Positions 1-11,124 of a stretch of DNA of 64,000 nucleotides are shown piece after piece (positions within the stretch are counted from its first letter, which is position 1; the number at the start of each line of letters is the position of its first letter). The notes below the pieces were generated by a model. That model was not told the origin of the DNA and made no database searches. It worked only from the letters and a program-made list of their open reading frames with translations. This DNA comes from Cyanodermella asteris. Lineage: Eukaryota; Ascomycota; Lecanoromycetes; Ostropales; Stictidaceae. A program made the position numbers and the translations under genes. Location: contig UYJD01000019.1 of the NCBI GenBank assembly GCA_900618795.1, positions 124,001-188,000 on the forward strand, read 5' to 3'.

Positions 1-181
1 CTTCAATAACATCCATGTCAGTGATTCGGAGTTGGCTGCGGCTGGCTGCCTGTGAAGCTTCCGCCGCAGCTGCGCTCTCGCCGCCCGCACTTTCGAGCTG
101 CACAGCATCATAAGCCAGCATCGCGCACGATGATGAGATAGTCAGAAACGACACACTGGGTCAGATCAGGGTCAGATTACG

Positions 182-1684
182 ATGGATCAATTTCTGGCAA
201 GCGTTCTCTCCTTTCCTCCCCATCCGCCTCCCGCCAAACCGCTCACCGAGACGGAATACGACTCTCAGATCCAGTCGCTGCTCAAACAGCTCAACTCGAC
301 ACCCGCCAGCACCTTTCTCAAGCAGATAAACGGCTCTGATAGCATCCTCACCGTCCTCGACCCTTCCCTGAATCCTCTCCCGTACTTGTACGCCATCCTT
401 GCCCGCATCAATGCTGCAAAGGCTCAGCCCAGCTCCCCTCTCGAGACGTCGTTATGGAATGGAATCGAACAGTTTGTGATTAGCTTCGATCCGGTACAGA
501 TCAGATATGCGGGCACACAGTACAAACTGCTGGTGGATGAGGTGCTCGGTCACGCCCTTCGCTCGTCAGGTCCGATGGCTCAGCGGGCGCTGGATCTCGT
601 CCAGCAAGCCATGTTGAGGCTCGACCCCGGAACGTCGACATTTACCTCTACACATCTCGACGTCGTCAAGGTCTGTCTTAGAAGGAGGGCTTGGGGTGGC
701 TGTTCCGCGATTTTGGAGAACGGAATCTACCATTTCCCGTCAGATGATGAGAACAACAAGCACATTCCCTTGCCGTGTGCGAAGCACCTCACGAGTTCGA
801 CTTTCATAACCACGACGTCAGGCTTTACGGCGAAGCTGAGCTATCGCGATCATCTACAGTACTTCCTATACGGTGCGATGCTCTACATAGCGCAACGAAA
901 CTGGTCGCGTGCCTTGACGTTCCTCGAATTTGTGTTGGTCTCGCCGGTTGGTGGCAACACAGTCAGCCTGATTCAGGTCGAGGCGTTCAAGAAGTGGATA
1001 CTGGTCAGCATTCTGGAGCACGGAAAGCCTGGCTCACTACCTCGCAGCATAAGTCCGCACGTCACCAAGTACCTCAACTCGCTGGCGAAACCATATAATG
1101 TGCTGGCCGACGCCTTCAAGGAGGATTCGCCAGCAAAGCTGCGCGCCGAGTTTCGAGTTGCAGCCGAAAACTCCCTCTGGCAGCGAGACGGCAACATGGG
1201 ACTTGCCAAGCTCGTTGTCGAGGCACACAGGCGAAGGCAGGTTCTGGACTTTAGCAAAATATACACATCGATCTCGCTCAAAGCCTTAGCAGCGTTGATA
1301 GGCACCAGCGCGGCGGCCAACGAAGCCGAGAGCCCTAGCGTCATCGAGTCCGACATCAAACAACTGATCTCGTCGAAAAGCATCTATGCTTCGATCGTTT
1401 CTGGCAAGAATGGCTCCGAGATGGTCAATTTCCTGAGTCCGACCGGAGAAGCACCAGTCGCAGACGCTCAGCAGGCGGCCGAGTTGCAAGCATCCCTGGC
1501 GCGTGTTGCTTCGCTTGATATTCACGTCAAGGATGCGCAGTCGAGACTTGAGCTGACGAAAGAGTACATCGAAGCTACCAAGAAGAGGCGGAAAGATGCA
1601 AAGGATCGAGTCGAGAGTACGACTGGCGTCGGCATGGTGGCGGGCGCTTCTGGAATGGACGACGACATGTTGGCGGAGTATTAG
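182..1684 (+). CDS. csn3: COP9 signalosome subunit 3 (CSN3)
   Basis: Subunit 3 of the COP9 signalosome, the nuclear/cytosolic complex that removes NEDD8 from cullins and so controls cullin-RING ubiquitin ligases. The 500-residue intronless frame begins MDQFLASVL and is predicted mostly helical. A TPR-like helical stretch (about residues 215-290, around HLQYFLYGAMLYIAQRNW) precedes a PCI-like region (about 320-420). The C-terminus is a charged helix (about 440-480) followed by an acidic tail ending DDDMLAEY. Length fits fungal CSN3 (roughly 480-500 aa). The start is the first ATG and no alternative upstream Met is in frame. In fungi the complex is linked to development and secondary metabolism. 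Family assignment is from overall resemblance; the PCI fold itself is not provable by eye. Confidence 0.82.
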   Translation: MDQFLASVLSFPPHPPPAKPLTETEYDSQIQSLLKQLNSTPASTFLKQINGSDSILTVLDPSLNPLPYLYAILARINAAKAQPSSPLETSLWNGIEQFVISFDPVQIRYAGTQYKLLVDEVLGHALRSSGPMAQRALDLVQQAMLRLDPGTSTFTSTHLDVVKVCLRRRAWGGCSAILENGIYHFPSDDENNKHIPLPCAKHLTSSTFITTTSGFTAKLSYRDHLQYFLYGAMLYIAQRNWSRALTFLEFVLVSPVGGNTVSLIQVEAFKKWILVSILEHGKPGSLPRSISPHVTKYLNSLAKPYNVLADAFKEDSPAKLRAEFRVAAENSLWQRDGNMGLAKLVVEAHRRRQVLDFSKIYTSISLKALAALIGTSAAANEAESPSVIESDIKQLISSKSIYASIVSGKNGSEMVNFLSPTGEAPVADAQQAAELQASLARVASLDIHVKDAQSRLELTKEYIEATKKRRKDAKDRVESTTGVGMVAGASGMDDDMLAEY

Positions 1685-2467
1685 GAGCCCAGGCGTGAGC
1701 TTCTGAAGTCCGCGGCCCAAACCTGGCTGGAGAGTGGCGAAAGGCGGGCTTCAGGTTTATGATTTATGATGAAAGGGTGCACCATCTGATGCAGCAGCGG
1801 CGGCTTAGAAACGACATTAGAGCAGGTCAGCTGAGACCGCAACTCATGCCTGAATACAGAGGAAATGTCAATTCCTTTTAAGTTAAGACCACGCCCTCTT
1901 CGAATCGAGTTTGTGCAGCGCCAGATTGCTCATGTGCCACTGGTGCCCGATCAACAACCTATCAACATGTAGTTTGCGGCTATCTTTGGAGGCAATTTGA
2001 TGCCATCTACACAGCTGGCCCAATTGACGATTCCAGGCTTGCCCATCCTTCGTGCAATACGCCTATTCTTGATGGGCCAAGCGTAATCTCGGCAGGATCT
2101 TTGGATCGCCGCATGGCATCCGAGGTTGTTGGCGGCATCTTTTCGAGTTTCGAAGTCAAGGTCAACTGTGAACGCGCTAGATCCATGATCACTCGTCCCG
2201 AAAAGGGGCCCCTGTCACAGATAGACAAGCATGATAGGCAGGGATGTCCACGGGTTCGTTCCTGTTCTTGAGGATGCACGGAGCTTAGGTGTGGCTTGAA
2301 ACTTGGTCTTCGGGTCGCCGGCGGAACCTTCAACTCCTGCAGATCGCCGCGCCAACCCAAAATTCCGCAGCAAGGCTCCGAACAATTATTGCTAGTAAAC
2401 TCAGTTTTCCCCTTCCGCTACACTTGGTTGGATACACATCCGACCCAAAGGCTGGCTGACATCTGCC
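1685..2467. other. Intergenic region, no gene seen
   Basis: 3' flank of CSN3 and promoter region of the GT32 gene. A 117-codon antisense frame (2007-2360) has no recognisable features. I see no RNA gene or repeat here. Confidence 0.6.
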
Positions 2468-3808
2468 ATGTCACGTCCAACCGCCAACACAGCTCAACCT
2501 CACCGTCGGCGTCCCTCCTCCTCCCTACCCTCCTCGCCCTTCGATGTCGCCTTCCACAACAACGCCAGCTTCGGAGGAGATCGCCCGCTGTTGCAGCAAT
2601 ACACGTCCGCTCGAGAAGCTCGGCCCCGGGGTAGTGCTCGTGGTCCTTACAGTTTCAGAAAGCGCATAATGACACTGTTGCCCGGCTTCGCCGGCCGCTA
2701 CACGCTCCTCACCATCTTCCTCTTCAGCGTCGCGGCATACCTTTTCCGCCCGAGCATCTACGAGCTGGGCGAGCGGATCCGACAGACGCATCCGTGGAGC
2801 TTTCAGCACGAGGTCGAGCAGACGTTTGCGGCCACGGACGGGGAGCTCGCCTGCCTACACGGCTCCTCGAATTCCTCCCCTTTACACGACACGTCCTCGC
2901 CCTCTTCAGCCTCCTCACCTTCGACCGCCGAGCCGATTCCGAACATTGTACACTTCATCTTCGGCCTGCGGAACCCCCTGACGCACCCCGGCGCGGGCCA
3001 CTTTGATTTCCTGTGCTACCTCGCGCTGCGCAGCGCAATCGTCAGCTTGAAGCCGAAGGCAATCTACCTCCACTACACGTACCTCTCCAGCCCGCCGAGC
3101 GCAGACTACCGCGCCGACCCGGCCAGCAACCCGTGGATCCGTCGGTTGAAGGAGCACGTCACGCTGGTGAACCACCCTCCGGAAGAATTCACCAAACCCC
3201 CCTACCACACATCCTCCAACTGGCACGCCGCGCACGTGTCGGACATTTTACGGCTGCAGCTCCTGCGGGATCAGGGCGGGATATACCTCGACATTGACGC
3301 GTTTGCGCTACGGCCGTTCGATGCCATTTTGAAGGGCCCCAAGGATGTGGTTCTGGGCCACGAGGGCGGGAACCGGTGGGGACTGTGTAATGCGATCATG
3401 GTGGCGAGACCGGGTTCCGCATTCATCAAGAGATGGATCGATACGTACGAGGACGCGGATTTGACAAAGGAGTGGAATTATCATAGCGTGCTGCTGCCGA
3501 AGGAGATGGAGCAGGAGCATCCGGGCGAGGTGTGCACGTTGCCGCCGACGAGTTTCTTCTGGCCGACGTGGACGTGGAGACACATTGGCTGGATGCACGA
3601 CAAGCTGAATCAAAAGGAGGCGGAGACGTGGGCCAGGGAGATTGAGAGGACGGGCGGCTCGTTGTTTGACGATCAGATTGCGTATCATGCTTGGAACCAG
3701 ATGGCTTACGATCGGTACATGAAATATCTCACGCCGAAGATTATACGGACGCGAAACACGCGGTTTAATATGCTGATGAGGCGCTTCATCGAGGATGACG
3801 TTCGATAG
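2468..3808 (+). CDS. GT32 glycosyltransferase (OCH1/DXD family), type II membrane protein
   Basis: Probable Golgi glycosyltransferase of family GT32 (Gly_transf_sug, DXD type), which transfers sugars from nucleotide-sugar donors. The 446-residue frame has a Ser/Arg-rich cytosolic N-terminus, one membrane anchor at about residues 78-92 (LLTIFLFSVAAYLF) and a lumenal catalytic domain. IPNIVHFIFG (157-166) matches the family's usual first strand. GGIYLDIDAFALRPF carries the metal-binding DXD as Asp275-Ile-Asp277, and downstream blocks such as HEGGNRWGLCNAIMVARPGS are also typical. There are no introns. Base composition shifts from C-rich in the 5' half to G-rich in the 3' half. The gene ends 119 bp from the convergent NVJ2-like gene. 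Donor and acceptor sugars cannot be told from sequence; OCH1/HOC1-like or MIPC-synthase-like roles are both possible. Confidence 0.85.
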   Translation: MSRPTANTAQPHRRRPSSSLPSSPFDVAFHNNASFGGDRPLLQQYTSAREARPRGSARGPYSFRKRIMTLLPGFAGRYTLLTIFLFSVAAYLFRPSIYELGERIRQTHPWSFQHEVEQTFAATDGELACLHGSSNSSPLHDTSSPSSASSPSTAEPIPNIVHFIFGLRNPLTHPGAGHFDFLCYLALRSAIVSLKPKAIYLHYTYLSSPPSADYRADPASNPWIRRLKEHVTLVNHPPEEFTKPPYHTSSNWHAAHVSDILRLQLLRDQGGIYLDIDAFALRPFDAILKGPKDVVLGHEGGNRWGLCNAIMVARPGSAFIKRWIDTYEDADLTKEWNYHSVLLPKEMEQEHPGEVCTLPPTSFFWPTWTWRHIGWMHDKLNQKEAETWAREIERTGGSLFDDQIAYHAWNQMAYDRYMKYLTPKIIRTRNTRFNMLMRRFIEDDVR

Positions 3809-3927
3809 CAATGCACATATTGGATTGCATCAAATGAACTGCACAATTCGCCTTGACTACACTGGAAAGCGCTGCAAATTTCACGCGAATTTCATACTAA
3901 AAGGTCTTGGCGACGCAACCATAGGTA

Positions 3928-6714
3928 CTACCCCGGCGGCGCCTCCAAGTCCGCAGGAGAGAAGCTGGCTCGAGCCGCCATTTCAGACGCCGTCAGATCC
4001 TGTCTGCCGCCCACTCCATCTCCTCCAAATCCACTCGGCACGGCCTCCAAGACTTGTCCGTGAGCCAGCGGAGTGGCCAGATCCGCCTCGTTGAGCTCCT
4101 CGGCCGCCTCTCCCGGCATCCCTCCTTCTGCAATCGCATCCAAGTCCTCGCTCTCGAGCTCGTCGTCACCGGACGAGATGCTCGCCGGCGCTTTGACGAC
4201 GACCAGATCCTGCTGCTCTTCGCTTTCGGGCACGCTGTGCGCGCGACTCGATCTTCGAGATGGCAGTGGCGGAGCCGGGACGGGTCGTCTCTTGATCTCA
4301 CCAACACTGGATATCGAGCCCTTTCGATCCGCAGTTCCTGGTCGATCGGGCAACGGCGGTGGCGTGGCAGCAGACGGTATGGCCGACGGCGGCACGCTCT
4401 TCCTCTTCAACAGATTCGCCGCACTGCTGGCGAACGTATTAGCTCGCTCGGGAGGCGGCAAAGGCGTCCCGGGCGGAGGCAACGGTCTGCCTCGTCCGAA
4501 TGGCTCGTTCGGATTCGGGGTCGACGATCCTGACGGGTTCGGCGAGTGCTTTAGCTTGTTCTTTGCGGCACCCCAGGTCCATGACCGTGGCATCGTCTGA
4601 GCCATCGCGGCGAGTTGGGCTTGCTTTGCCTCGGATGGCGTAAGTGACTTGGCAAGGCTTGCAAGCTTCGGGATGCGGGATTCCGGCGTTGATGTCAAGG
4701 ATCTGATGGAGCCGTTGAACGAGGATCTTGACCTCAGGCTTGCTGCCGGCGACGGGTCACGTATAGACTCTGTCACGTGAGTTGACTGCTCGGCTGGCTC
4801 ATCTTGAGAGCCTTCCAAGTCTCTGGAGTGTCTCTTGAGAGGATCGCGTTGCGGGGCCTGCGGCGTTTCAGGAGGTGAACGGCTCAATTGTTCACGCATG
4901 AGGCTCGTGGCATCCTTCTCGGTGTTTCTACCCTCGATTCGGATCGGTGCAGTATCGGCGCTGGTCGTCGACAGTGTTGGAGCTGCAACGCTCGAGGTCG
5001 ATCGCAGAGAGCGGGGAAACTCAGGCCGCTTCTCGACGCCACTAGATGCTGCTGTAGACTCCTCGTAGTCCAAATCAGAGGATTGTTGGCGGCTCTTGCG
5101 GTGGACGATGTTCTGCTGCTCTGGTTGAACGAGTGACGGCATACTCGCAGACTTCTCGTCGGGCGGCGAAGTGACTCCCGTCTGGTCGAGCACTGACGCA
5201 ACATCTGATTCCGTCTCATCCTCGGGTGTCTCGTCGGGCACGACCATGTCTTGGGTTGGCTGTTTGCTATCTTCGGCCCAGATTCCGCCTCGATACTTCT
5301 GGGAGTCTGTGTCCATGAAAGGGATGTCGTCCCAATACGGGTACACGAGGGTTTCGGTAAGGACTTCGCGAATTCGATTTTCAATCGTTCGTAAGATGAC
5401 ACCATAGGTAATTTGTCGGGTACTGACAATAGGTTCGATGGTCATTTCCATTTGCGGTGGTGTGGCGAATGTGATCCAAGCTCTGTTGCTCGGTGGGGGC
5501 TTCAGCCGCAACATGGCGTGGCCAGACAACGTCTTCAAGGTCATTGCAAGCACAAGGGGAACTTCTCGAGCCTTGAAGCGGGTGCCAAGGTCGATTCGCA
5601 CCGTGGCCTCTATCTCGACCCGGGCATTACCCGTGTACTCGAAATCAGCTTCGACGCAACAGTTGCCGTCAATGCTCATGTCCTTGAGCTTTGGATTAGT
5701 GATCAGCGGGGCAGATTTGCCGAGGCTGATTTTTTTGAGAATGATTCCAGTCAGAAAGGCGGGCTTCTTGACTCTAGATATCTTCTTGGTGATCTTCATT
5801 CGTATCACATCTTCCAAGAACTGTGTCTTGTACACGCCGAGGAACAGTCGACCTAGCAAAGCATTGAACCACCTGGTCTCGAATTGTTCGCCCGATGAGT
5901 GTAGGGTCTTGATCAAGTTTACCATGTGAACGTTATCGAAAGCCTGAGCGGTAGGGGGTGCATTAGGATCATGCGGATGACGATCCTGGTTCTGCAAGAG
6001 AGCAAAGTAAAAGTCCTCCTTGGCGGAGCAGTTTTCGGAGAAGAAGAAAAAAGGCTTGTAGGCAGAGTCGAGCTCGTCGTGAGCGTCCTTTCGAAGGAGA
6101 CGGACGGCATTTCGCTTAATCCACAGCTCCCCTTCTGGTATATGATTGCCCCCACCGTAGATATCAACCTTGTGGTGGGCCAGGGAGATGACATGGCGGA
6201 CTTCGGCCTGGTGCTCGTCGTCGTACAGCATTAGGTGGCCATGTCTGAGGACGACGTAGAAGACGTTTCTCGGCTTCTTGGAGAAGCGTCCTGTCGCTTT
6301 TCCCGGCTCTAGGGTCGGAGCAGCTTGCTGTCTGGTAAACAAGCTCCGGTACATGCTCTGGTAAACGCTTGGACTCTCCTCGCGGACAACCTCACCAGCC
6401 GGGGTGGTCCGTTCCGGAGGCTTGCCATTGACACCGCCGGGAACATATTCGCGGCAGACGGCAAAGTAGCCTTCGGCGACGTCGGAGTCGTGCTTTCCCC
6501 TAAATTTCTCCTCTAGAGCAGCGGCACCACCTGATTTGATGAAAGTGTCGGTATCAGCAGCATCTCGGAGGCCATCCGACGACTCCTCGGCCAGACGTTT
6601 CGGGTCGATATGAGGAAGGGTCAGGTGAGCGTGCAGAAAGAGTGCGGCGACGACAAGCGGTATGAAGGTGAGGCCTCCAAGTATATAAACGTAGAGGAAA
6701 TAAAACAGACCCAT
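3928..6714 (-). CDS. nvj2: NVJ2/TEX2-like PH and SMP-domain lipid-transfer protein
   Basis: Membrane-contact-site protein of the NVJ2/TEX2 family. In yeast Nvj2 tethers ER to other organelles and moves lipids such as ceramide through a tubular SMP (TULIP) domain. I chose the Met at 6714, giving 928 aa, because the protein then opens with an N-terminal membrane helix (MGLFYFLYVYILGGLTFIPLVVAALF). The frame could start 54 codons earlier at 6876, but that extension is not membrane-like. A PH-like region (about residues 150-290, around NVFYVVLRHGHLMLYDDE) is followed by the SMP domain (about 315-500, around FETRWFNALLGRLFLGVYKT and PLITNPKLKDMSIDGNCCVE). The last 400 residues are Ser/Pro-rich and disordered with polyproline stretches. 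Single exon. Convergent with the GT32 gene. Confidence 0.85.
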   Translation of the reverse strand: MGLFYFLYVYILGGLTFIPLVVAALFLHAHLTLPHIDPKRLAEESSDGLRDAADTDTFIKSGGAAALEEKFRGKHDSDVAEGYFAVCREYVPGGVNGKPPERTTPAGEVVREESPSVYQSMYRSLFTRQQAAPTLEPGKATGRFSKKPRNVFYVVLRHGHLMLYDDEHQAEVRHVISLAHHKVDIYGGGNHIPEGELWIKRNAVRLLRKDAHDELDSAYKPFFFFSENCSAKEDFYFALLQNQDRHPHDPNAPPTAQAFDNVHMVNLIKTLHSSGEQFETRWFNALLGRLFLGVYKTQFLEDVIRMKITKKISRVKKPAFLTGIILKKISLGKSAPLITNPKLKDMSIDGNCCVEADFEYTGNARVEIEATVRIDLGTRFKAREVPLVLAMTLKTLSGHAMLRLKPPPSNRAWITFATPPQMEMTIEPIVSTRQITYGVILRTIENRIREVLTETLVYPYWDDIPFMDTDSQKYRGGIWAEDSKQPTQDMVVPDETPEDETESDVASVLDQTGVTSPPDEKSASMPSLVQPEQQNIVHRKSRQQSSDLDYEESTAASSGVEKRPEFPRSLRSTSSVAAPTLSTTSADTAPIRIEGRNTEKDATSLMREQLSRSPPETPQAPQRDPLKRHSRDLEGSQDEPAEQSTHVTESIRDPSPAASLRSRSSFNGSIRSLTSTPESRIPKLASLAKSLTPSEAKQAQLAAMAQTMPRSWTWGAAKNKLKHSPNPSGSSTPNPNEPFGRGRPLPPPGTPLPPPERANTFASSAANLLKRKSVPPSAIPSAATPPPLPDRPGTADRKGSISSVGEIKRRPVPAPPLPSRRSSRAHSVPESEEQQDLVVVKAPASISSGDDELESEDLDAIAEGGMPGEAAEELNEADLATPLAHGQVLEAVPSGFGGDGVGGRQDLTASEMAARASFSPADLEAPPG

Positions 6715-7822
6715 GGTGATCAACCTCCCCGTACCACGGTCAACGATGACGACAGACTGTGCATCCCAAAGCAGGGCAGGCTTGAAGATGGAGGAAATTG
6801 CCCATGCGAGACTCGGCTGATAGGTACAAGACAAAAGGGGCAAGGGCGCGGGAGCTGTGATGCGATGGTGAAGCAATTGGGAATGATTCGATAGGTGGTG
6901 TCAGTAGGTAATCAATCGATGTTGCCAAGTCATCTCGTGCATTAGGAGGTCAGCAGCGTTTCAACCGGGGAAGCCGGCTTCCACTTGCTGACTATCCGCT
7001 AGTTCGCCTAATTCGCCCGCCCCGGCTGCCCGCGTCTTCCCTGTTTTGTCCACTTTCACGCCCACTTGCCGACCCATCACAACCTTGTGCGTACTAGCAA
7101 AGGGTTCCCAAGATTGTGCCATTCATCTCTTGCGGCGTGTTACAAGATAGATCAGCCTTCTTTTAGCAGCGTGCTTGATGGGTGTTCCCCAGTTTTGTAC
7201 CCGAAGTTTGTCGCTACCTTGATTCATATCACCGGGGGCGAGCATTACTTTCGCCAAGTTTGCCTTCGAATCGACTACATTATTGAAATGCCCAATCTTT
7301 CGAACATTGTAGGACAAGCCCAAAAACGCCGAGGTGGTAAATAGTATGGCTGTCATGATTAGAGGATAAATATACCACACCAGTTATGGCGTCGATCCTA
7401 CAGGTCTATGTACCAGTTTCCCCAGACACGCATCGCCGACGCTGTCGAACACTTCACGCTTCGCGTCTTTTCAACTGTTCTCTCACATGGCTGACCACCT
7501 GCACGCTGTCTCCACGACCAGGACGCGCGTTCTGCTTCCCTTGCTGCCTGAATGCTGGGCGCGAAGCTGGGAGCAGTGGACGCTCGGGAGTGACGTTGTC
7601 CACGCCTGTCCTGTGCTCCCGCAGAGCCAAATCCAAAGCGCAATCGCAATGACCTCTTCGTAGAGCGTAGAGCTTCTTTCCAAGCTATAATTCACCATCG
7701 AACCACAGAGGGGATTGCATTCTGCGCGTAACCACGTCCCACAATCCAGTAGTAAGCTGTGCATCAACGAGTGGGCGCAGCAGGCGGGACTATGAACGGA
7801 TACGGCGCCACAACGAATCGCC
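6715..7822. other. Divergent promoter region between NVJ2-like gene and SLA2
   Basis: About 1.1 kb separating two genes transcribed away from each other. Short frames on both strands (for example 7123-7380 minus, with one hydrophobic stretch) lack any family resemblance. No repeat or RNA gene recognised. Confidence 0.55.
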
Positions 7823-10800
7823 ATGTCGACCTCTCCAAGTAAGCTCTCTTCTCAGCTCCCTCTGGCCGCAGCCACTGCTCTTTAGCAACAATACTTACGC
7901 CATGGACAGGTCAGAGAACGACTTGGCCGTCAACATCCGCAAGGCGACAAGCGTCGAGGAGACAGCTCCCAAGCGCAAACATGTCCGCGCCGGCATCGTC
8001 TACACATGGGACCACAAGTCGTCCCAGTCCTTCTGGGCGGGCATGAAGGTCCAGCCCATTCTTGCTGACGAAGTCCAGACCTTCAAGGCTCTAATCACCA
8101 TACACAGAGTTCTCCAGGAAGGTCACCCAATCGCCCTTAAGGAGGCACAGGCCAATGTCGATTGGCTTAAGAGCTTGGGACGCGGCGTACCGGGCGAGGG
8201 TATACGGGGATATTCGCCGCTCATCAAGGAGTATGTGAGCTTTCTCGTACACAAACTTGGCTTCCACCGTCACCACCCTCAATTCAACGGCTTGTTTGAG
8301 TATGAGGAGTACATCTCCCTCAAGTCCATCAACGACCCCAACGAAGGTTACGAGACCATTTCAGATTTGATGGGCCTGCAAGATCAGATCGAACACTTTC
8401 AGAAGGGTATATTCGCGAGCTTCAGGTATGGCGGCAACAACAACGAATGTCGGATATCTGGGCTGGTACCGCTGGTGCAGGAGAGCTACGGTATCTACAA
8501 GTTCATCACGAGCATGCTCAGGGCTATGCACACGACCACAGGAGACGACGATGCATTGTCGCCGCTCCGCGAACGATTCGACTCTCAGTTCTACCGCTTG
8601 AAGCACTTCTACTACGAATGCTCCAATCTACGCTATCTCACCAGTCTGATCGGTGTCCCCAAGTTACCTAGCAATCCGCCTAACCTTCTTACGGAGGACG
8701 AGTCAGCGCCAGGACTACCGGCGAGACCGAAGCAGGAGACACCGAAACCGAGAGACCCGACACCTCCCCCGCGAGTAGAAGAGGTGGAACAGGCACAAGT
8801 TGGCGACTGGTGGAACGATGCGCAGAGGCAACAGCAGGAATACGATGCTCAGCAGCGTGCTATGCAGCAGGCAGCTTATCAGCAGCAGCAAGACCAGCTC
8901 CTTGCCCAGCAACGACAACAGCAGGAATTCGAAAATCAGCAGAGAATGCTTGCCGAGCAGCAACGGCTGGCACAGGAACAATTCCAGCGTGAGCAAGCTC
9001 AGCAGCAGATCAGCGGACGGTTGGCCGAGCTGGAGCAGGAGAACATGAACGCCAGAGCACAGTATGAGCGCGATCAGCTGATGCTGCGACAATATGACGC
9101 ACAAGTTAAGGACTTGGAAGAGCAGATGAACACGTTGAGGTCAAATTATCAGCAGCAAATTGGCTCCAAGGACGATCAGATTCGCGCTCTGCAGGAACAG
9201 GTCAACACTTGGAGGTCCAAATATGAAGCGCTGGCGAAGCTATACAGTCAACTGCGAACAGAACATCTGGAACTGCTGCAGAAATTCAAGAGTGTGCAGT
9301 TGAAGGCGGCAAGTGCTCAGGAAGCTATCGACCGCCGCGACAAGCTCGAGCGCGAAATTAAGACAAAGAACCTGGAACTTGCAGACATGATTAGAGAGAG
9401 GGATCGTGCCTTGCACGAGAAGGATCGGATGCAGGGCGGCAGCAGGGAGGAGATGGAGAAGCTCAAGCGCGAGCTGCGCATGGCTTTGGACCGCGCGGAT
9501 GAGATGGAGAAGAGCAAAGGCAACGAGCTTTCGGCCATGTTGTCTCGCTACAATCGGGAGATGGCCGACCTCGAGGAAGCCCTACGGAACAAGACGCGCG
9601 CATTGGACGACGTCAACTACAAGAGCAAAGAGGGCAACTCTGACCTTGAACGTCTCCTGCGTGAGAAGGAGGATGAGCTCGAGATCCTCAAGTCGGCATT
9701 CGACGAGACTCTTGTAGCGTTGCACTCTGCACAGACGAATGGTGGCGATGTTGACAAAGCTATGGACGAGCAGATTGACAAGGTGCTCCTCGGCCAAGTC
9801 CAGAAGATCAACGACATCATCGACTCGGTACTTCAGTCGGGGGTTCAGCGTATCGATGATGCACTCTACGAGCTCGATAGCACCATGACAGCTGGTAACC
9901 AGAATGCTACGGCACCCTACGTGTTGTCACAAGTGGAAAAGGCTTCCTCTTCGGTCAATGAGTTTTCGACCGCCTTCATCGGTTTCATCGCAGATGGCCC
10001 TGGCTCAGACCATGCCGACATCATCAAGACCGTCAACACATATTCTGGTGCCATTGCGGACGTGCTCTCAAACACCAAGGGTCTGGCGCGCTTGGCAACC
10101 GAGGAAAGGGGCGCTGATCAACTCGTCGGCGCCGCAAGACAGTCTGCAACTTCTGCTTTGAACACATTCCGAGCTCTGCAGAGCTTCCGCTTGGATGGTA
10201 TGGAGCCTGACGACAAGACTGAAGTTGTTGTCAACCATATGCACGAGGTGCAGATGAACCTGCAGAAGCTGAGCAAGCTTGCCGACCAGTTTGCTCCGAA
10301 GAACACAAAACTCTCCAACCAGTCAGGCGACATCGGCGATGTGGTCGACCGAGAACTGAACAATGCCGCCAACGCCATTCAAGCCGCCGTCGACCGTCTG
10401 AACAAACTCAAGAACAAGCCAAGAGGCGGTCTCCGCGAGTACGAAATCAAGATCCACGACTCGATCTTGGAGGCTGCACTCGCAGTGACCAGCGCCATTG
10501 GCCAACTCATCAAGGCCGCCACAGCAGCGCAGCAGGAGATTGTCGCCAAGGGTAAGGGAAGCAGCAGTAAGACCGCTTTCTACAAGAAGAACAACCGCTG
10601 GACAGAAGGACTCATCAGCGCCGCCAAGGCTGTCGCCAACTCTACGAACACACTCATCGAGACAGCCGACGCAGTTATCACAAAGAACGCCAACATGGAG
10701 CGACTCATCGTCGCCTCCAATGACGTTGCCGCCTCGACTGCACAGCTTGTTGCTGCATCGCGTGTGAAGGCCGACTTTGGCAGCCGTACACAAGACACTC

Positions 10801-11124
10801 TCGAGGAGGCAAGCAAGGCTGTTGGTCGTGCATGCCGCAGCCTGGTCCGTAAGGTCCAAGAAATCATGAAGGAGCGAAGTGAGCAGGACGGCGAGAGAGA
10901 AGACTACACCAAGCTCAGTGGCCACGAGTTCAAGGTGCGCGAGATGGAACAGCAGGTATGTATCCTCCAAAGTCGTCAGAACGTGTTCTCTCACGCTATT
11001 CCACAATGTGCGTTCGCTGACTTTGCCTTGTTTTTAGGTCGAGATTTTGCAGCTCGAGAACGCTCTTTCGCAAGCCAGATCACGGCTCGGAGAGATGCGC
11101 AAGATCAGTTACCAGGAGGATTGA
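7823..11124 (+). CDS. sla2: SLA2/HIP1R-type endocytic actin adaptor
   Basis: Endocytic coat protein linking PtdIns(4,5)P2 membranes and clathrin to actin. Likely exons are 7823-7838, 7915-10955 and 11038-11124 (1047 aa). The short first exon (MSTSP) is inferred from a good GTAAGC donor and phase match; a simpler start at 7902 (MDRSEND) is possible. The N-terminal ANTH domain (about residues 10-270) includes APKRKHVRAGIVYTWDHKS. It is followed by a Pro patch, a Gln-rich coiled coil (about 300-620) and a C-terminal THATCH/I-LWEQ actin-binding module (about 820-1020). The last intron (10956-11037) is certain: splicing gives the conserved end MRKISYQED, whereas read-through gives an unrelated tail. 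SLA2 is the classic left-hand neighbour of the ascomycete MAT locus. Confidence 0.95.

Noticed and set aside
2007-2360. 117-codon minus-strand frame
   Set aside because: Lies in the GT32 promoter, no motif, low-complexity basic sequence.
7123-7380. Small minus-strand frame with a hydrophobic N-terminus
   Set aside because: One membrane-like stretch is not enough; no family match or supporting context.
10323-11006. 227-codon minus-strand frame
   Set aside because: Exact antisense of the SLA2 actin-binding domain; composition mirrors the sense codons and no family resemblance.
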